Shown in pieces: positions 10,976 to 22,805 of a stretch of 64,000 nucleotides of DNA (positions within the stretch are counted from its first letter, which is position 1; every line of letters starts with the position of its first letter). A program made the position numbers and the translations under genes. The notes beneath the pieces were generated by a model. That model was given only the letters and a program-made list of their open reading frames with translations, had not been told where the DNA came from and searched no databases. This stretch comes from Kalaharituber pfeilii (taxonomy: Eukaryota; Ascomycota; Pezizomycetes; Pezizales; Pezizaceae), in contig WHUZ01000060.1 of NCBI GenBank assembly GCA_015179045.1, forward strand, positions 62,001 through 126,000. Direction: 5' to 3'.

Positions 10976-12393
10976 TAGATATTTGCTATTTTCCTCACTC
11001 TTCTCTATATCTGCTCCAAAAGCAAATATATTTCGAATAGCAGTCTCATTTCTCTCATGAACAGCACTGTGGATTATCCCTTCAATGCTTGCTCCTCTTT
11101 CCAAAAGTAATTTGTAGATGCTTTCTTGACCTGTAGATGCAGCATAAGCAAGTGGCGTTCGGCCTTTTGAATCCTTCTCTTCTATATCGGTTCCTAAAGT
11201 AAGAAGAGCTCGAACAAGCTTCTCATTCCCCCCTCGAATAGCATAGTGGATGTCCCCCAGAGAAGACCACTTCAATTTTCGGTGTGATCTATAGCGACCA
11301 GCAGCTGATTGATGAGGAAGTTGGTATGGCTGTGAGTCCCAGAGATCAGATAAATAAATAGGCAGCACAATCACTGAAATCTCAGAAATCGAGTCCAGAT
11401 CACCCAGGCTCATATTCGAAATCATCGACCAGCTACAACCTCTTGTAGAGCTACTGCTAGACAATATGGAGAAAGGATCGTCACTGTCATTTATGCCCCA
11501 CTTCTGAATCCGCTTGTAAGGCCTTGAATTCCTCAACTCGTTCATAAAGGATTGTAAGGAAATTGCGCTATGTCATGTTGCTGTTGTTCTGGTTGATGCA
11601 GCGTCATCATTGCCATCGGGGATCCGGTCATCCTTAATTGTGGATAATGGTACCCTGAGATCGTCGTTTGGAGGTAGTATGCTTGCATCCTTAGGTTGAT
11701 TATAGACTTCCGAAGACTCGATCACTTCGCTCTTTGAAGGATTGTGATGGCTGATAAAATCTTGCAACTGGATTGAGATTGCATTAACTGTATCTTCCAA
11801 TCTCCCAAGGCGTTCAGAAGCCTCTGCTGTTGTATGGCTGTGTAAAGAGATCAGCGTTTTTGCACCCCCAAATGAAGTCAGAGGTATTAGGTTAATGCTC
11901 TAGGGCTCTCAATTTACCGTTGAATAATCTCCAGCATCAGGCTTAAACTCAACTTGTGCCTCTGCAGGTCCTCAATAAAGACTGCAATCTCCTCTTCCTT
12001 CCACATTGCCCATTTAATCCTCTCGAACAGGCTCGCGTTACTTGCTGGGGGCTGTATGCTTCTGGGATCACTAATCCCCACCACCTTACTCAAATACTTA
12101 TCGAGATTGGAAGCAATCAAGACACATCCAGTCAAAGTTGTGCCAAGGTGATGAATAGACAACATTTTTAATCTGCTTTGGTTTGGAATCTTTGTTGTCC
12201 CAGCAATAAATAGCTGAACCTGGCAGAAGATGATATTCACATCTTGCATTTCTCCCATTAGGCGACTGATGGATTCTGGTGCCTGCTTTGCTCGTACTCC
12301 GCAATCATAGAGATCCTTCAGCATGCTTATAATCTTTACTGAGATCGCAACTAATCCAGTAACCGATGCAGCTACAGATAGTGGATCGGACAT
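10976..12393 (-). pseudogene. ANK-C: nonsense-interrupted, truncated ankyrin paralog
   Basis: Exon 1 (12393..11918) is intact, from MSDPLS through the STAND-type N-terminal domain. A good intron follows (11838-11917, 80 nt, GTAAAT donor, CACAG acceptor), and exon 2 is in the right phase. In exon 2 a TGA at 11573-11575 sits where paralogs have a serine codon (ATSHS context). After it the linker and just over one 59-residue ankyrin unit remain open. Homology then ends near 10976 and the frame runs into the tandem repeat. The largest product would be an N-terminal domain fragment of roughly 245 residues. Such a short form could in principle still act or interfere, but this is inference. Confidence 0.8.
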
Positions 12394-13434
12394 TGCTTTT
12401 GGACTAGTTGGACGTATAGGAAAAGCAGATTCTGGTACAGGGAGTGTGACTTGGCTGGAGGAAATTAAATCTCGAAATCCCGGTGCTGGCGACAGAAAGG
12501 CTGGATTGGTGTGAAGCAATTCCTAAATGGCGTTTGAACTGTTCTGAACCTCAAGCCTCTGCTCGTGAGGAAGGTCAATAAGACGTCTTACTCTGCGGAC
12601 CAGCCGCTAATATTCCTTACCTAGAAGTGCCTCGCCTTATCCCCGCTTTACACAATGGAGTAGCCAGTCAGCCATTAAGCGGATTCTACAGTCGCCAGGG
12701 CAGCCGTCAGGGACGACCGGGCCACACGCTAGACCCCTGGCCCTGACGATTGTGGGCTGCCCCTCTGGAAACCACCACTTTTCACACCCATCTATCTGCG
12801 TCAGCTTCCATCCAATTTTCACTTCTGAAAACAGAAACCAATTCTGCGAACCGTACCTATACCTATACTAAAGTACCATCCCTTACTCATAAGCAAAACA
12901 CAAAATCTACAGTATCCCTGACGGAGCAAATTCCCAATTGCACTTTTCTCCAGGCTCAGGGCTGTGCGATGCGCTAAAAGCCTGATACAGCCCTGGAGTC
13001 ACAAACTCCGCCTGATAATTGTCTTGGTTTGCCAGTCCGCAGTACAAAGTGGTTGCCAAGCAGAAGGCTGTAATGTTACACTGATACTGCAAACAGTTAT
13101 GCGAATTTGCCGGGAGCTGTAGCTGGATATGGACAACTATTAAACATTCTATTGGCTAGTGTGGAAGTCACCTAGTTCAATCCCAAGTGTTGCCCGTGGC
13201 CACATGCCTTTATCACAGATATATGGAAACTTATGTGTTTATGTTGTCGGGAACCAAACTGTGTGAAGTTGCTACGGTTACAGCATAACCCGCAACTGGA
13301 AATTAAGACTATACTCGTAGATAAGACCGTAGATGACGTCTGTCCCTGCTAAACATTCAGTATACTCTTGAATAAGACCCTATCAGGGACTAACGAGCTG
13401 ATGCGATGTACAGGACATGTTATCGCAGTCATGC
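12394..13434. other. Upstream region of ANK-C with unrelated insertion
   Basis: The first 200 bp resembles other family 5' flanks. The part from about 12660 to 12780 is GC-rich and has no counterpart upstream of the other members, so it may be inserted. No gene was recognised. Confidence 0.35.
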
Positions 13435-13446
13435 AAGATGTTTTCT

Positions 13447-13507
13447 CTTCTCGCCATAGCCCACAGGGGCGGCAAGCCAGTCTGTAATGATATAAAAAAA
13501 AAAAAAA
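13447..13507 (+). mobile_element. Very short LINE 3' end with 12-bp target duplication
   Basis: This is a 61-bp insert ending in poly(A). It contains 'gccatagcccacaggggcgg', a version of the LINE 3' end seen at 42345-42395 and 60715-60768. The direct repeat 'aagatgttttct' flanks it at 13435-13446 and 13508-13519, as expected for target-primed reverse transcription with strong 5' truncation. Confidence 0.8.
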
Positions 13508-13519
13508 AAGATGTTTTCT

Positions 13520-14420
13520 TACAGCCAACTGGTGCGCCCTCATATTACAGCAGCCACTCGCTAAAAAAAAAAAAAAAAAGTACCGGCGTATGGCTGAATC
13601 CTAGCTTTATTTTACCATATTCGGTAATATTGCGAATTAAAATCATCGATAGCTGTGGTCTTACCTCCTCATGATGGGATCCAGGTGTCGCGAAATCAAC
13701 TATATTGACGGAACACCAATTACTGCTTACCTGGTACACCGATTCCTCAAGCTCTAAGCAGACGAATCGTATTCAGGGATGGCAATGGCAATTTTATACT
13801 AGTGAAAGGAAAGCCGAATCATGTACGAGCTGCATGGAGGATGCCGAAGTTCAGGTTTGGAGAGTACTGTATCATATGTGCCAGATAAGTGTTTCTTTTT
13901 CTCTTTTTGTAGTGTTTACTTTTATTGTCTCCACAGATTATGTAATTACAATTGCATATATGTACTCGTGTATGAACCAGGTCAAGTTCATCTGTAACAC
14001 CGCAAAATATATCTTTTAAGACCATACCTCGCGAATAAGAACATAACTTCCTAGGGACCCTCACTTACACAGACCCCGAGTATAACACTGTCTTATTTGC
14101 GGGTGTTATGGGTAGTAACTCCCCTGTCTTCGGGACGCACACAGAATGTACCGGTAATGTTCCTGGGCGTTCGCCACGGCTGTTCGGCATAAAAATATGC
14201 AGCCAAAAAGTGGCTTTAATATGACAAAGTACGTCAGAGTTCTTTGTAAGTCGAATCCGATGAGAAGGATATTTGAAAGTTTTTGACCAATCAGATATTT
14301 TGTGGGGCTTTTCGTTGAGAATGTTTTGGGAGGGCAGCACGGCTGGTACATGCGACGGTCTGGGAGCTTAGAGATGGAACGAGTGTAGCCGGAGTTATCT
14401 GTGTACTTGAGAACAAACAG
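13520..14420. other. Duplicated upstream-type spacer
   Basis: It contains a second A-run (13563-13579). The stretch at 14180-14340 ('aatatgac.aagta', 'tcagatattttgtggggctt') parallels 4510-4720, 36330-36500 and 48600-48740. It is degenerate spacer, with no supported gene. Confidence 0.4.
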
Positions 14421-14429
14421 AAGTGCAGG

Positions 14430-14770
14430 AAGGAATGCATTTTACCCCTTGCTTCCTCTCTCCGGAGTTCACATTTCCTGATGCGGTAATCTCCAGTCAC
14501 CTCATATTCCACTCTCCCTAGAAAACGGATAAGTGTGTTCCGGTCAGATTATTGCAGCAAACACTGCAATACAACCAAGAATCATCCACCAGTTTCTGGT
14601 GTGGGCACAATATCAAGGTATGAGGATAGCTTAACCTAGGAACATCGCGCAGCCTAGGCGACCACTAGCCAGTTTCTGGCGCATAGAGTACCCGTTACTA
14701 TTCACACAGGAAAAAAATAGGAAGCAAATATTAAAAACGATTTGTCCTGGTGTGAGCGCGCGTAGGGAAC
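14430..14770 (-). repeat. Module T copy
   Basis: It contains 'gagttcacatttcctgatgc' and the later 'gtttctggcgcatagagta' and T-rich/A-rich tail, in the same order as 36655-36900 and 58815-59060. No coding support. Confidence 0.5.
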
Positions 14771-15310
14771 TACGGCTCTATCGCTAGGCTGAAACTTAAG
14801 ACTTGTACAGTGGTCAAATTATTAGGAGGCGGATTATCCTGTGCAGTGAGCAGTGAGCGTATTGTATTACAGGGTAAGGAGATATATAATGAATAAGCTG
14901 ATGAATCTATGTACATGTCTCCAGACTTCCTATTCAAGCTCTCTCACATATGCCTCGAACTTATGCCCTCACGTGATACAATGCTGTGACCTGATGCCGG
15001 CGCTGTCGACAGTTCTGGATCAGAATGTCAAACCAAGCGTGTAGAAGCCAAACTTAATGAACCCGGCTTGTCCAGATTTTGCACTTCCGAATACGGCACT
15101 CGCCTGCTAGTGCTAGTCTACCTTACGCCCCCGTCCGAACAGCCAGTATCTCCTACTACGCGGTGCAACCAGACTATGACTACGCTTACTACTAGCTGCG
15201 GTTTTGGTTGGAAATGCTCCTACTTTTTTATTTTTAAAAAGAAATAATAGCGAGTTCATCATCCGCGAAGAAGCGAATAAATTCGCGACTCACACATTTG
15301 ATCAATATTT

Positions 15311-15372
15311 TATGTTTTATTATTTAATAATTCTTATTCCGGATAGAATAAGAATTACAATAATAATAACAT
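15311..15372. repeat. AT-rich hairpin / tiny MITE-like inverted repeat
   Basis: The left arm at 15311-15339 and right arm at 15346-15372 are near complements (AATAATTCTTATTC against GAATAAGAATTAC), separated by a 6-nt loop. It could be a micro-MITE or a chance AT-rich hairpin. Confidence 0.45.
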
Positions 15373-15399
15373 AAAAATTGATAGATTACCGGACTCAGC

Positions 15400-15600
15400 C
15401 GCGCTGTCCTCCTACACCGGTTTGAACTCCCAATTGATCCTCGCTGGAGATTTAGCTCGAAAATGATCATCGCTGGAACTGGGGCATTTCAATCCATATT
15501 ATTTATTTACTTTCAAGATGCTGGATAACCCTCTCGCTAGCTTGGAATCGCATCGATTCTCTATATCTCCATGGCGCTTGCTGTTACCTCAATCAATAGA
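15400..15600 (-). repeat. Module T copy with degenerate tRNA-like segment
   Basis: Phrases near 15425 ('cccaattgatcctcgctgg') and 15535-15595 ('tagcttggaatcgcatcgat', 'ccatggcgcttgctgttacc') place it in the same series as 48740-48912 and 59080-59220. The T-arm-like part is damaged. Confidence 0.5.
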
Positions 15601-15739
15601 GACAATAGCATTCCATTTCGGCAAAGGCATAGATCAGTACTGTAGACCCAAAAAACCCAGGCCTCGTAAAACCCACCACGCCCCTCCGCCTCTACAACAA
15701 AGCTAGAGTTCCGTTTAAAAAAGTTAACTCTACCTCCAG

Positions 15740-16025
15740 TTGTAGACCCCCACCACATCTCAATTGCACCCTCCAGCAGCCGCGGCAGTATCTCGGACCC
15801 TCCACCTCACCTCTCAATCGAACTCCCCTCCACCAGCTCTCAATCTTACCCCCCACCACCTCTCACACAACCTCTCTAGCATCCCCTTCAGCGGCTTCCC
15901 CCTCCGCCTCACCACTCCGTCCAACAGCCCTTCAGAAGCTGCTCCGGCAGCCTCTCCAAAGGCCGCTTGAACAGCTCCTCCGATAGTTGCCAGTGTATTA
16001 ATTATTTGTACAGTACTCATTGAAA
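15740..16025 (+). repeat. Module C copy (partial)
   Basis: C-rich sequence with CCTCCAGCAGCCGC-type motifs at 15770-15960, followed by 'ttaattatttgtacagtact'. It lies just beyond the ANK-D 3' remnant, as expected from the array. Confidence 0.5.
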
Positions 16026-16204
16026 TTTTATGTTTCCTCCAACCCCATATACACTACTACGACAAAATATCCCCTTAGAAAAACCGGACAACAAGTATAC
16101 CATGAAAGGGGAAAAAAAATGGAGATACCTTATAGTCACAAAAACCACGGAAAGTAACCAGCAGGATGTAAATCAAAAAAAGCAATCCCCTAGGATTCCT
16201 ATTA

Positions 16205-16535
16205 GAAAATAATCAGTACCATTCAGCTGGAGGAGGAGTTTTCCTGGCCTACTCTTCAGATGAAAGTTCTGCCCATAGATATAATGCCACTTCAAGCGAG
16301 CCATGGTGCATTGCCATATTGTACGGTGTTGATCGCTCAATTTTTCTTGATATTTGGAGATGTACCATGCTCAATCAATATCCTTATAAGTGTTAGCAAG
16401 CTGCTCCTGCGATGGAGTAGGGTTAAGCCACTCACAGTACCCTCATTAATGAGATTCAATGCCCCTCACTTCCGGATTTTTGCCAATTTATCGGGATTGC
16501 TCCACATGCCCACGCAATGTACTATTGACCACTGG
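16205..16535 (-). pseudogene. Out-of-frame C-terminal remnant of ANK-D
   Basis: This stretch still aligns with the C-terminal ankyrin block of the paralogs and ends in a degenerate AEWY-type stop context near 16213. However, it is no longer in the frame of ANK-D. It carries at least one extra stop near 16480, which shows that decay continued after the frameshift. Confidence 0.7.
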
Positions 16536-19010
16536 TTATCGCGTGAGAAACGACCCACCCCTTTCATAATCAAAAGTCGTGCAATTGATATTTTGCCACG
16601 GCATAGCACCTGCAGCAAAGATGTCATATTCGAAGTGGTCCATCGTCGATGTTCGCGCCCATTTCCTCAGTAATCGTACCACGTTCTTGCAGTCTCCATT
16701 ATTTAGTGCATTATAAATACTGTGAGTAAGGTCGATTGGAGGAGTAATGGAAGCTATCATTTCCTCACTTGCTCCTCTCTCCAACAATAATTTGCAAATA
16801 CTCTCACGACCCATGTATGCTGCGTAAGCAAGTGGTGTTCGGCCTTTTGAATCCCTCTCCTCTATATCTGCTCCTAAAGCCAGTAGAGTTCGAATGACAT
16901 TCTCATTCCCCTTGAGTATCGCACCATGTATTATCCCTTCCATGTTTGCTCCTCTGTCCAACAGCAGTTTGCAGATGTTTTCATGACCCATATATACAGC
17001 ATGAATGAGTGGTGTTTGGCCTTGCAAATCCCTCTCCTCTATATCCACTCCTAAAGGAAGAAGAATTCGAATCATATTTTCATTCCCCTTGAGTATAGCA
17101 CTGTGGATTATGTCTTTCATGCTTGCTCCTCTGTTCAACAATAGTTTGCAGATGTTCTCATGACCCATATATGCAGCATGAGCGAGTGGTGTTAGGCCCT
17201 TTAAATCATTCTCTTCTATATCTGCTCCTGAAGCAAGTAAATCTCGAACAACGTTCTCATTTCCCTGATGAATGGCAATGTGGAGTACCCCTTGAGTGTT
17301 TGCTCCCCTTTCCAATAGTAATTTGCAGATATTCTCATAACCCATAGATGCAGCATGAGCGAGTGGTGTTAGACCTTTTGAGTTCTTCTCCTCTATATAT
17401 ACTCCTAACGAAAGTAAATGCTGAATAAAATTCTCATTTCCCCCATCAATGGCACCGTGTATAGTCCCTTGAATGCTTGCTCCTCTCTCCAACAGTAATT
17501 TGCATATGCTTTCTTGATCTGTAGATGCTGCGTAAGCAAGTGGTGTTCGGCCTTTTGAATCTTTCTCTTCTATATCTATTCCTAAAGCAAGTAAAGTTCG
17601 AACAATATTTTCATTTCTCCCCTGAATTGCACTGTGGATTATCCCTTCGATACTTGCTCCTCTTTCCCACAGTAATTTGCAGATGCTTTCTTGACCTAGA
17701 GATGCAGCATAAGCAAGTGGTGTTCGGCCTTTCGAATCCTTCTTTTCTATATTAGTGCCTAAAGTAAGTAAAGTTCGAACAACATTCTCATTGCCCCCTC
17801 GGATGGCATAATGGATGCCCCTCAGAGAAGACCATTTCAATTTTTGGCGTGATATGTAGCGACCAACAGCTGAATGACGGGGTATTTGAACTTGGTAGGG
17901 TTGTGAGTCCCAGAGATCAGAAAAGCAAATAGGCAGCACAATTACCGAGATCTCCGAAACTGTCAGATCACCCAAGCTCATGTCCGAAAGCATCGACCAG
18001 CTGCAACCTCTTGTGGAGCTAGTACTAGAGAATGTGGTGTAGGAATCGCTGCTTATGCTCCACCTCTGGATTCGCCTGTAAGGCCTTGAACTCCTCAGTT
18101 CATCCATAAATGATGTCGATGGTAGCACTAATTGTATAGACCGCAAGGAGAATGTGCTATGAGATGTTGCTGCTGTCCTGAATGATACAGTATCATCATT
18201 GTCATCAAGGGCCTGGTCATCCTTGATTGCGGATAATGATATCCGCAAATCGCGTTTCGCGGGTAGTATGCTTGCAACCTCAGGTTGATGAATTTTTGAA
18301 GATTGGACTTTACTTATTTCAGAGTCATGACAGCTGATAAGTTCTCGTAGTTGGATTGATATTGCATGGTTGGATTCCAGTATTTGATAAACTGCTTCAT
18401 GCAATCTTTCAAGTTTTTCGGAAGCCTCTGCAGCAGTATGGCTGTGCAACAGATCAGCTGTCTGCACCTCTCTCTCTCCCACCCCGCCAACAGAACTTGA
18501 TAGAATTTATGTTATAGGACTCTGAACTTACCACTGAATAATACCCAACATCAAGTTCAGACTCAACTTGTGCCGCTGCAGGTCCTCAATGAAGACAGCA
18601 ACTTCTGCTTCCTTCCACAGTGCCCATTTAATTCTCTTAAGTAGACGGCTTGCTTTGTGTGCTGGAGGCTGCGTGGAACTGGAATCACTAACCCCCACCA
18701 CTTCACTCAGATACTTATCCAGGTTGGAAGCAATCAAAACACATCCACTCAAAGTTGCAACGAGGTGTTGAATAGACACCATCTTTAAACTGCTTTGGTT
18801 TGCAATCCTAGTTGTCCCAAGAATGAACTGCTGAACCTGGCAGAAGATGATGCTCATATCTTGCATTTCTCCCATTAGATGACTGATAGATTCTGGTGCC
18901 TGCTTTGCTCGCATTCCACAATCATAGAGATCCTTCAGCATGCTTATAATCTTTGCTGAGATTGAAACAAGACCGGCAACTGAGGCAACTATAGATAGTG
19001 GATCGGACAT
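16536..19010 (-). CDS. ANK-D: STAND-type N-terminal plus six ankyrin units, frameshifted C-terminus
   Basis: Predicted join is 19010..18532 and 18441..16536, giving 794 residues. The intron (18442-18531, 90 nt) has GTAAGT and CACAG. The N-terminal domain, including ERIKWALWKE-type residues (here KRIKWALWKE), spans the junction. The Ser-rich linker follows, then six 59-residue units, the largest number in the cluster. The units differ more from each other than those of ANK-A. After 'NVVRLL' the reading frame shifts; the last 45 or so residues (RKWARTSTMD onwards) are not ankyrin and replace a block of about 170 residues. The gene could still express a shortened protein, or it could be an early pseudogene. 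Confidence 0.75.
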
Positions 19011-19627
19011 TGCTTTTGGACTAGATGGGCGTATAGGGTAGTCAAGTGGATACTGGTGATTTCGCTGCGGTCCCGTAGGGCATTAAATTTGCAACTCCGG
19101 TGCCGGCAGTGGGAAGGCTAGACTGGGTGAAGCAAGTCATAAACGTTCTTGAACTGTTCTTAACCTCAAGCCTTTGATCATGTGGAAAGCCTATAATGAA
19201 GAGTATGTTCTGCAGACCAGCCACCTGGTGGTCCCTACTATGGGCGGGGATAAGGCAAGGCGATGGCGATACCCATCAGCTTCGTTACCAAGGAGCCAAA
19301 TACCAACAGTCATTTGTCCTGCCTAATACCCTGCTTTGCGTAGAGTAGAACAAGGAAGCGTGATGTCTCGGTTTCGACCACTGCTACAAATTGGCGGCAT
19401 ATTCCTCTAGCAGTGCCAAATCCAGAATTTCATGCAAAGTCTGAGAATCGCGTTGACACTATTTAACGTTGTACCGGCCCATTCTGCTTGCATTAAATTT
19501 TAAGGTTGAGGGGTAATGAGGCTGAGCGATTACACTATTGCAACAGTCCCTTGCAGAAACTTGGACGAGGAGAAATTGATCGCCTGCGAATTGGGGAAAG
19601 CAGCTGGCTATAGTTATGAAGCAACTA
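19011..19627. other. Upstream region of ANK-D
   Basis: The first 250 bp matches other family 5' flanks ('gaagagtatgttctgcagac' at about 19198). The rest is unrecognised. No promoter motif could be supported. Confidence 0.4.
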
Positions 19628-19752
19628 CAGGTGACCCTGGCTATAATGAAGGCCAAGACTCCGACCGATTTCTTCAGTTTTCACTATAGCGAGGGCACTT
19701 TCTTTAACCGGGTTTTCACTAAAAAGAGGTTCATTATAGCCAGGGTCGCCTG
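19628..19752. mobile_element. 125-bp pogo-like MITE, TA target site
   Basis: TIRs of about 24 nt begin CAGGTGACCCTGGCTATAAT on the left and differ by one base from the right end. TA dinucleotides flank it at 19626-19627 and 19753-19754. It has no coding capacity. TA duplication and a CAG start are typical of Tc1/mariner-pogo elements. Confidence 0.85.
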
Positions 19753-19904
19753 TAGTCATTCTTGTACATTCTGTGTCGAACTGGAACCGGACGTGGTTCC
19801 CTGGTTATGAGACTACATGCTCGCATTGCCAAGGTATGTAGCTCAATTAGAAATAGATGGATTGCTTGTACTACAGTAGTACTAGTAGTACCTACGGATA
19901 AATT

Positions 19905-19970
19905 ATTGCAGGTTGCACAGTCCGTGCGACAGTCAGTTAAGAGGGAGACAGAATACGTGTAACCTGCAAT
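19905..19970. repeat. 66-bp inverted repeat (possible MITE remnant)
   Basis: The arms 'attgcaggttgcac' (19905-19918) and 'gtgtaacctgcaat' (19957-19970) pair with one mismatch. The origin is unknown. Confidence 0.5.
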
Positions 19971-20412
19971 ACTGTAGGTTACCCCAGGCCCGAATACGAC
20001 TAGAAGCGCTTGCGACGGAGGCAGGGGCAATGCCTTGCGACACTCGCGACCGGGGTAAGGGGCCTTAGTATTGTCACAAAGTAGAAAATTGCGTCCTGGC
20101 GACTGCGGAGGTCTTTTAGGGTGAGTTTGAATATGCTATTTCAGCCACTTGCTCACATGCTCCCTGAGGGACCCCGAACGAAGAGCGTGGGGTCCATACA
20201 TCTCCTTGGAGGGGGAGCCCTGGGGGTGGCATCGAGAGGGCAAAAACTGATAGAGTTGTGTACTATCTGGATACTTGCGCATCCCTCCACTGCAGTCATA
20301 TGTACAACTGTGTCTGTCAACTTTATCAAATCAACTACTCTACATAACATCCCAGCGCTACCATCAATCCCTTCGGAATTTCCAACTTTCCAGTTGCCCC
20401 CTTATCAGTTGA

Positions 20413-21303
20413 CAGTACCTAGACAAAAGTGTACGCCACCCTCCTCACTATGCAATAATAAGAAAAGCGCATATGCGCTGCATTGACCTCTGTATATGCA
20501 ACAGAGAGAGACATTATCAAGAGTAATTTATATACGGTGCTCCAGATATGTGCTTGCTATAGTTCATTAAATGAGTTATCATTCTCACACTTCTTTAATA
20601 TAATACTTGACCTTAAGATGGCTAACAACGAGCTTGTAACTTCACTCTCAGCACTTCCACTCTCCAGTGATACAGAAGAGAAAAGAGCTTTTAGATGATT
20701 GAAAAGGGCAGAATTATTGCCTTATTCGAGCTGAATTTAAGCTCCAAACATTCATTTGATGTAAGGCGGACCTTCAGTTATCAAACTGACACTGGCAAAA
20801 TCATTGAATAATTGCTGGAAGCAGATCCCCCAAGCCGTTTCAATGCAGGCTATAAGGATATGCCACGATGGGTTGCAGCAGTATTGAAGGCGAAGCGCTG
20901 TTATAATCAGTATTAGTGGTAAGAGACTCGGAGTTGAGCAGCTTTGGGGGGTAGTCTCATTCCATTTGCGGGGTATCTTTAGCGAACTGAGCCTTTCTTG
21001 AAAATCTTCTTTCCGGTACGAAGTAGTCTCTTCTTGACGCATGTTTGCATGTTTAGTTAATTTCTTTTGCCTTATAGTTTGGATGTACGTGTGTGTGTAC
21101 ATTTACCTGGAAATTTGTATATATATTGGGGTTAGGTTTCATATTTGCTTCTTGATGATGGTATTTTAGTTACAAGATATTCTGGTTACAAGGGCTTGAT
21201 CTATTAGTATTTTTCCTACTGCATTATGAAGGTCAATGCTGTGCATATGCGCTTTTCTCTTATCACATAGTGAGGGGGCGGCGTACACTTTGTCTAGGTA
21301 CTG
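20413..21303. mobile_element. 891-bp nested TIR element (mariner/pogo-like, non-autonomous)
   Basis: TIRs of about 65 bp start with CAGTACCTAGACAAA and face each other across the insert; both contain 'gtgtacgcc' and 'agcgcatatgc'. TA follows the right end (21304-21305); the left flank reads GA, possibly a mutated TA. The 46-kb copy lacks the insert. No transposase frame was recognised, so it probably depends on another element. Confidence 0.75.
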
Positions 21304-21308
21304 TATAT

Positions 21309-21440
21309 CTTCCGGAATCACTTGCTGAATTACCCGCTGAATTGCCCGCTGAATTGCCCGCCGAATTGCCCGCCAAATTGCCCGATGAATTGCCCCCTGA
21401 ATTGCCTGTTGAATTGCTGCTCAATTGCCTTCCGAATTCA
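21309..21440. repeat. Short tandem repeat, unit about 12-15 bp (GAATTGCCCGCT-like)
   Basis: About nine degenerate units. A more diverged array sits at the matching place of the 46.8-kb copy (46800-46970). Translation gives low-complexity GNSA-type repeats on one strand and LPAE on the other. I regard this as non-coding. Confidence 0.75.
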
Positions 21441-21779
21441 AGAGGAGAAAAAGTAAAATATTCAGCCATAAGTTAATTCCAGTGCATTCTCTCCTACTTA
21501 CTTGCTAAGCCATCCACTAATTATAGCATTTCCGAAGTAGCAAGTTTAGTACAGTGCAACTTGAGAACCTATGATTTTTCAGTATTAGGTTGATAGTGCC
21601 AAGGGATACAGTAACGGTGGTTCTTACCTTGCATTGTTAAGTCAGCGCAGTTGAGAAGAGGTCAGGAGGTAGATTCAAGATAACTCTATTGTCAGTTCTG
21701 GAGAATATTATAGCAGTCAAGCTACCTTTATTTCGATGTGTATACTGGCAGAACTTACTCAAGTTGACAGAGATTTTGC

Positions 21780-22805
21780 GGGACCTCGCCGGGCAGGCCA
21801 GTCTGCCAATTGCAGGGGTATCTACAGCGAACTGTCTTGTGTCTGCAGGGGAGTGTACGGTGTCTACAGTGGATTGCACAGAGCTTCAGATAGCATACTA
21901 GGTTTATGTATATGCGTGAGAAGCGAGGTATGCTATTCAATTTATCAAGTTATCTACATGCAAGGAAGATCTAGGAGGTTCATATAGAGCAGTTGAGGGG
22001 ATGTGTCGGGCCTGTACCAGAATTACATCTTGCATGTCCTGTGATAACTCATTAACTATGTTATCATTTCTGGTTTGGGCCCACTGGTTTGCCTGACGTT
22101 CTGCAAGCTCCACACCAGTTAATACCCGCTGCCTTGACCTTTTGTTTTTTTCCACCTTAAAGAAGATTCAGCAACAGCAGGTGCGAACCTCTGAGGACGA
22201 TCGGGCTGCTGCTCACGGGTAAACTGTTGTCTGAGCTGCGTTGCCATTCGCTATTGTAAATTGCACATAACGTTCTAAGTCTTCGGAGGACAGAGTTTGC
22301 TGAAATGCTTGTTCATCTACAAGTGACCCTAAAAGGAGATCACGGCCTGCATCAACTAGTGGGTCATAAAATGGTAGTGGTGGCGCGTACAGTAGGCGCT
22401 AGTGCTAGTATGAGAACTGATGTTGATTCTGGGGACCTTTCGTCTTGGGTAAGATCAATAAATTCTCGCATAGTCCAAGTAGCAGATGCAGTAGTAGAGC
22501 TCTCAATAAACTATATACAAACTGCTCTCCAGGTGAGGAGTTTGTCGATGAAGTGGTGACTTGGATGCAATTGTAGCCTCCACAATTTGTGCAACAGAAT
22601 GGTGAGCGATAGCCATACTGCTGCATGGGTAATGGATTGGTAGAGGTTTGAGTGAGATATGAGCCAAGAAGCAGTCATTCCTATTGGTTTTATAGACGAC
22701 ATACATACACTTTGATTCTGGCATGCGATCTGAAGGCTTGTGCAGTCCCTTGTAAACGCCTCTGCAACCGGACAGGCCAGTCTGGCCTGCCCGGAGAGGT
22801 CGCGA
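21780..22805. mobile_element. 1026-bp nested TIR element with 9-bp target duplication (MULE-like)
   Basis: The 'agattttgc' repeat flanks it at 21771-21779 and 22806-22814. The ends share G(G/C)GACCTC(G/T)CCGGGCAGGCCAG in inverted orientation. The copy at about 47268-47290 has the unoccupied site with a single 'agatgttgc'. A 9-bp duplication suits the Mutator/MULE superfamily. The longest inner frame (72 codons, minus, 21937-22155) has no recognisable domain, so the element is non-autonomous. Confidence 0.85.

Noticed and set aside
21263..21476. Frames encoding GNSA-type or LPAE-type repeats
   Set aside because: They are translations of a short tandem DNA repeat inside a transposon-derived region and are not conserved in the 46.8-kb copy.
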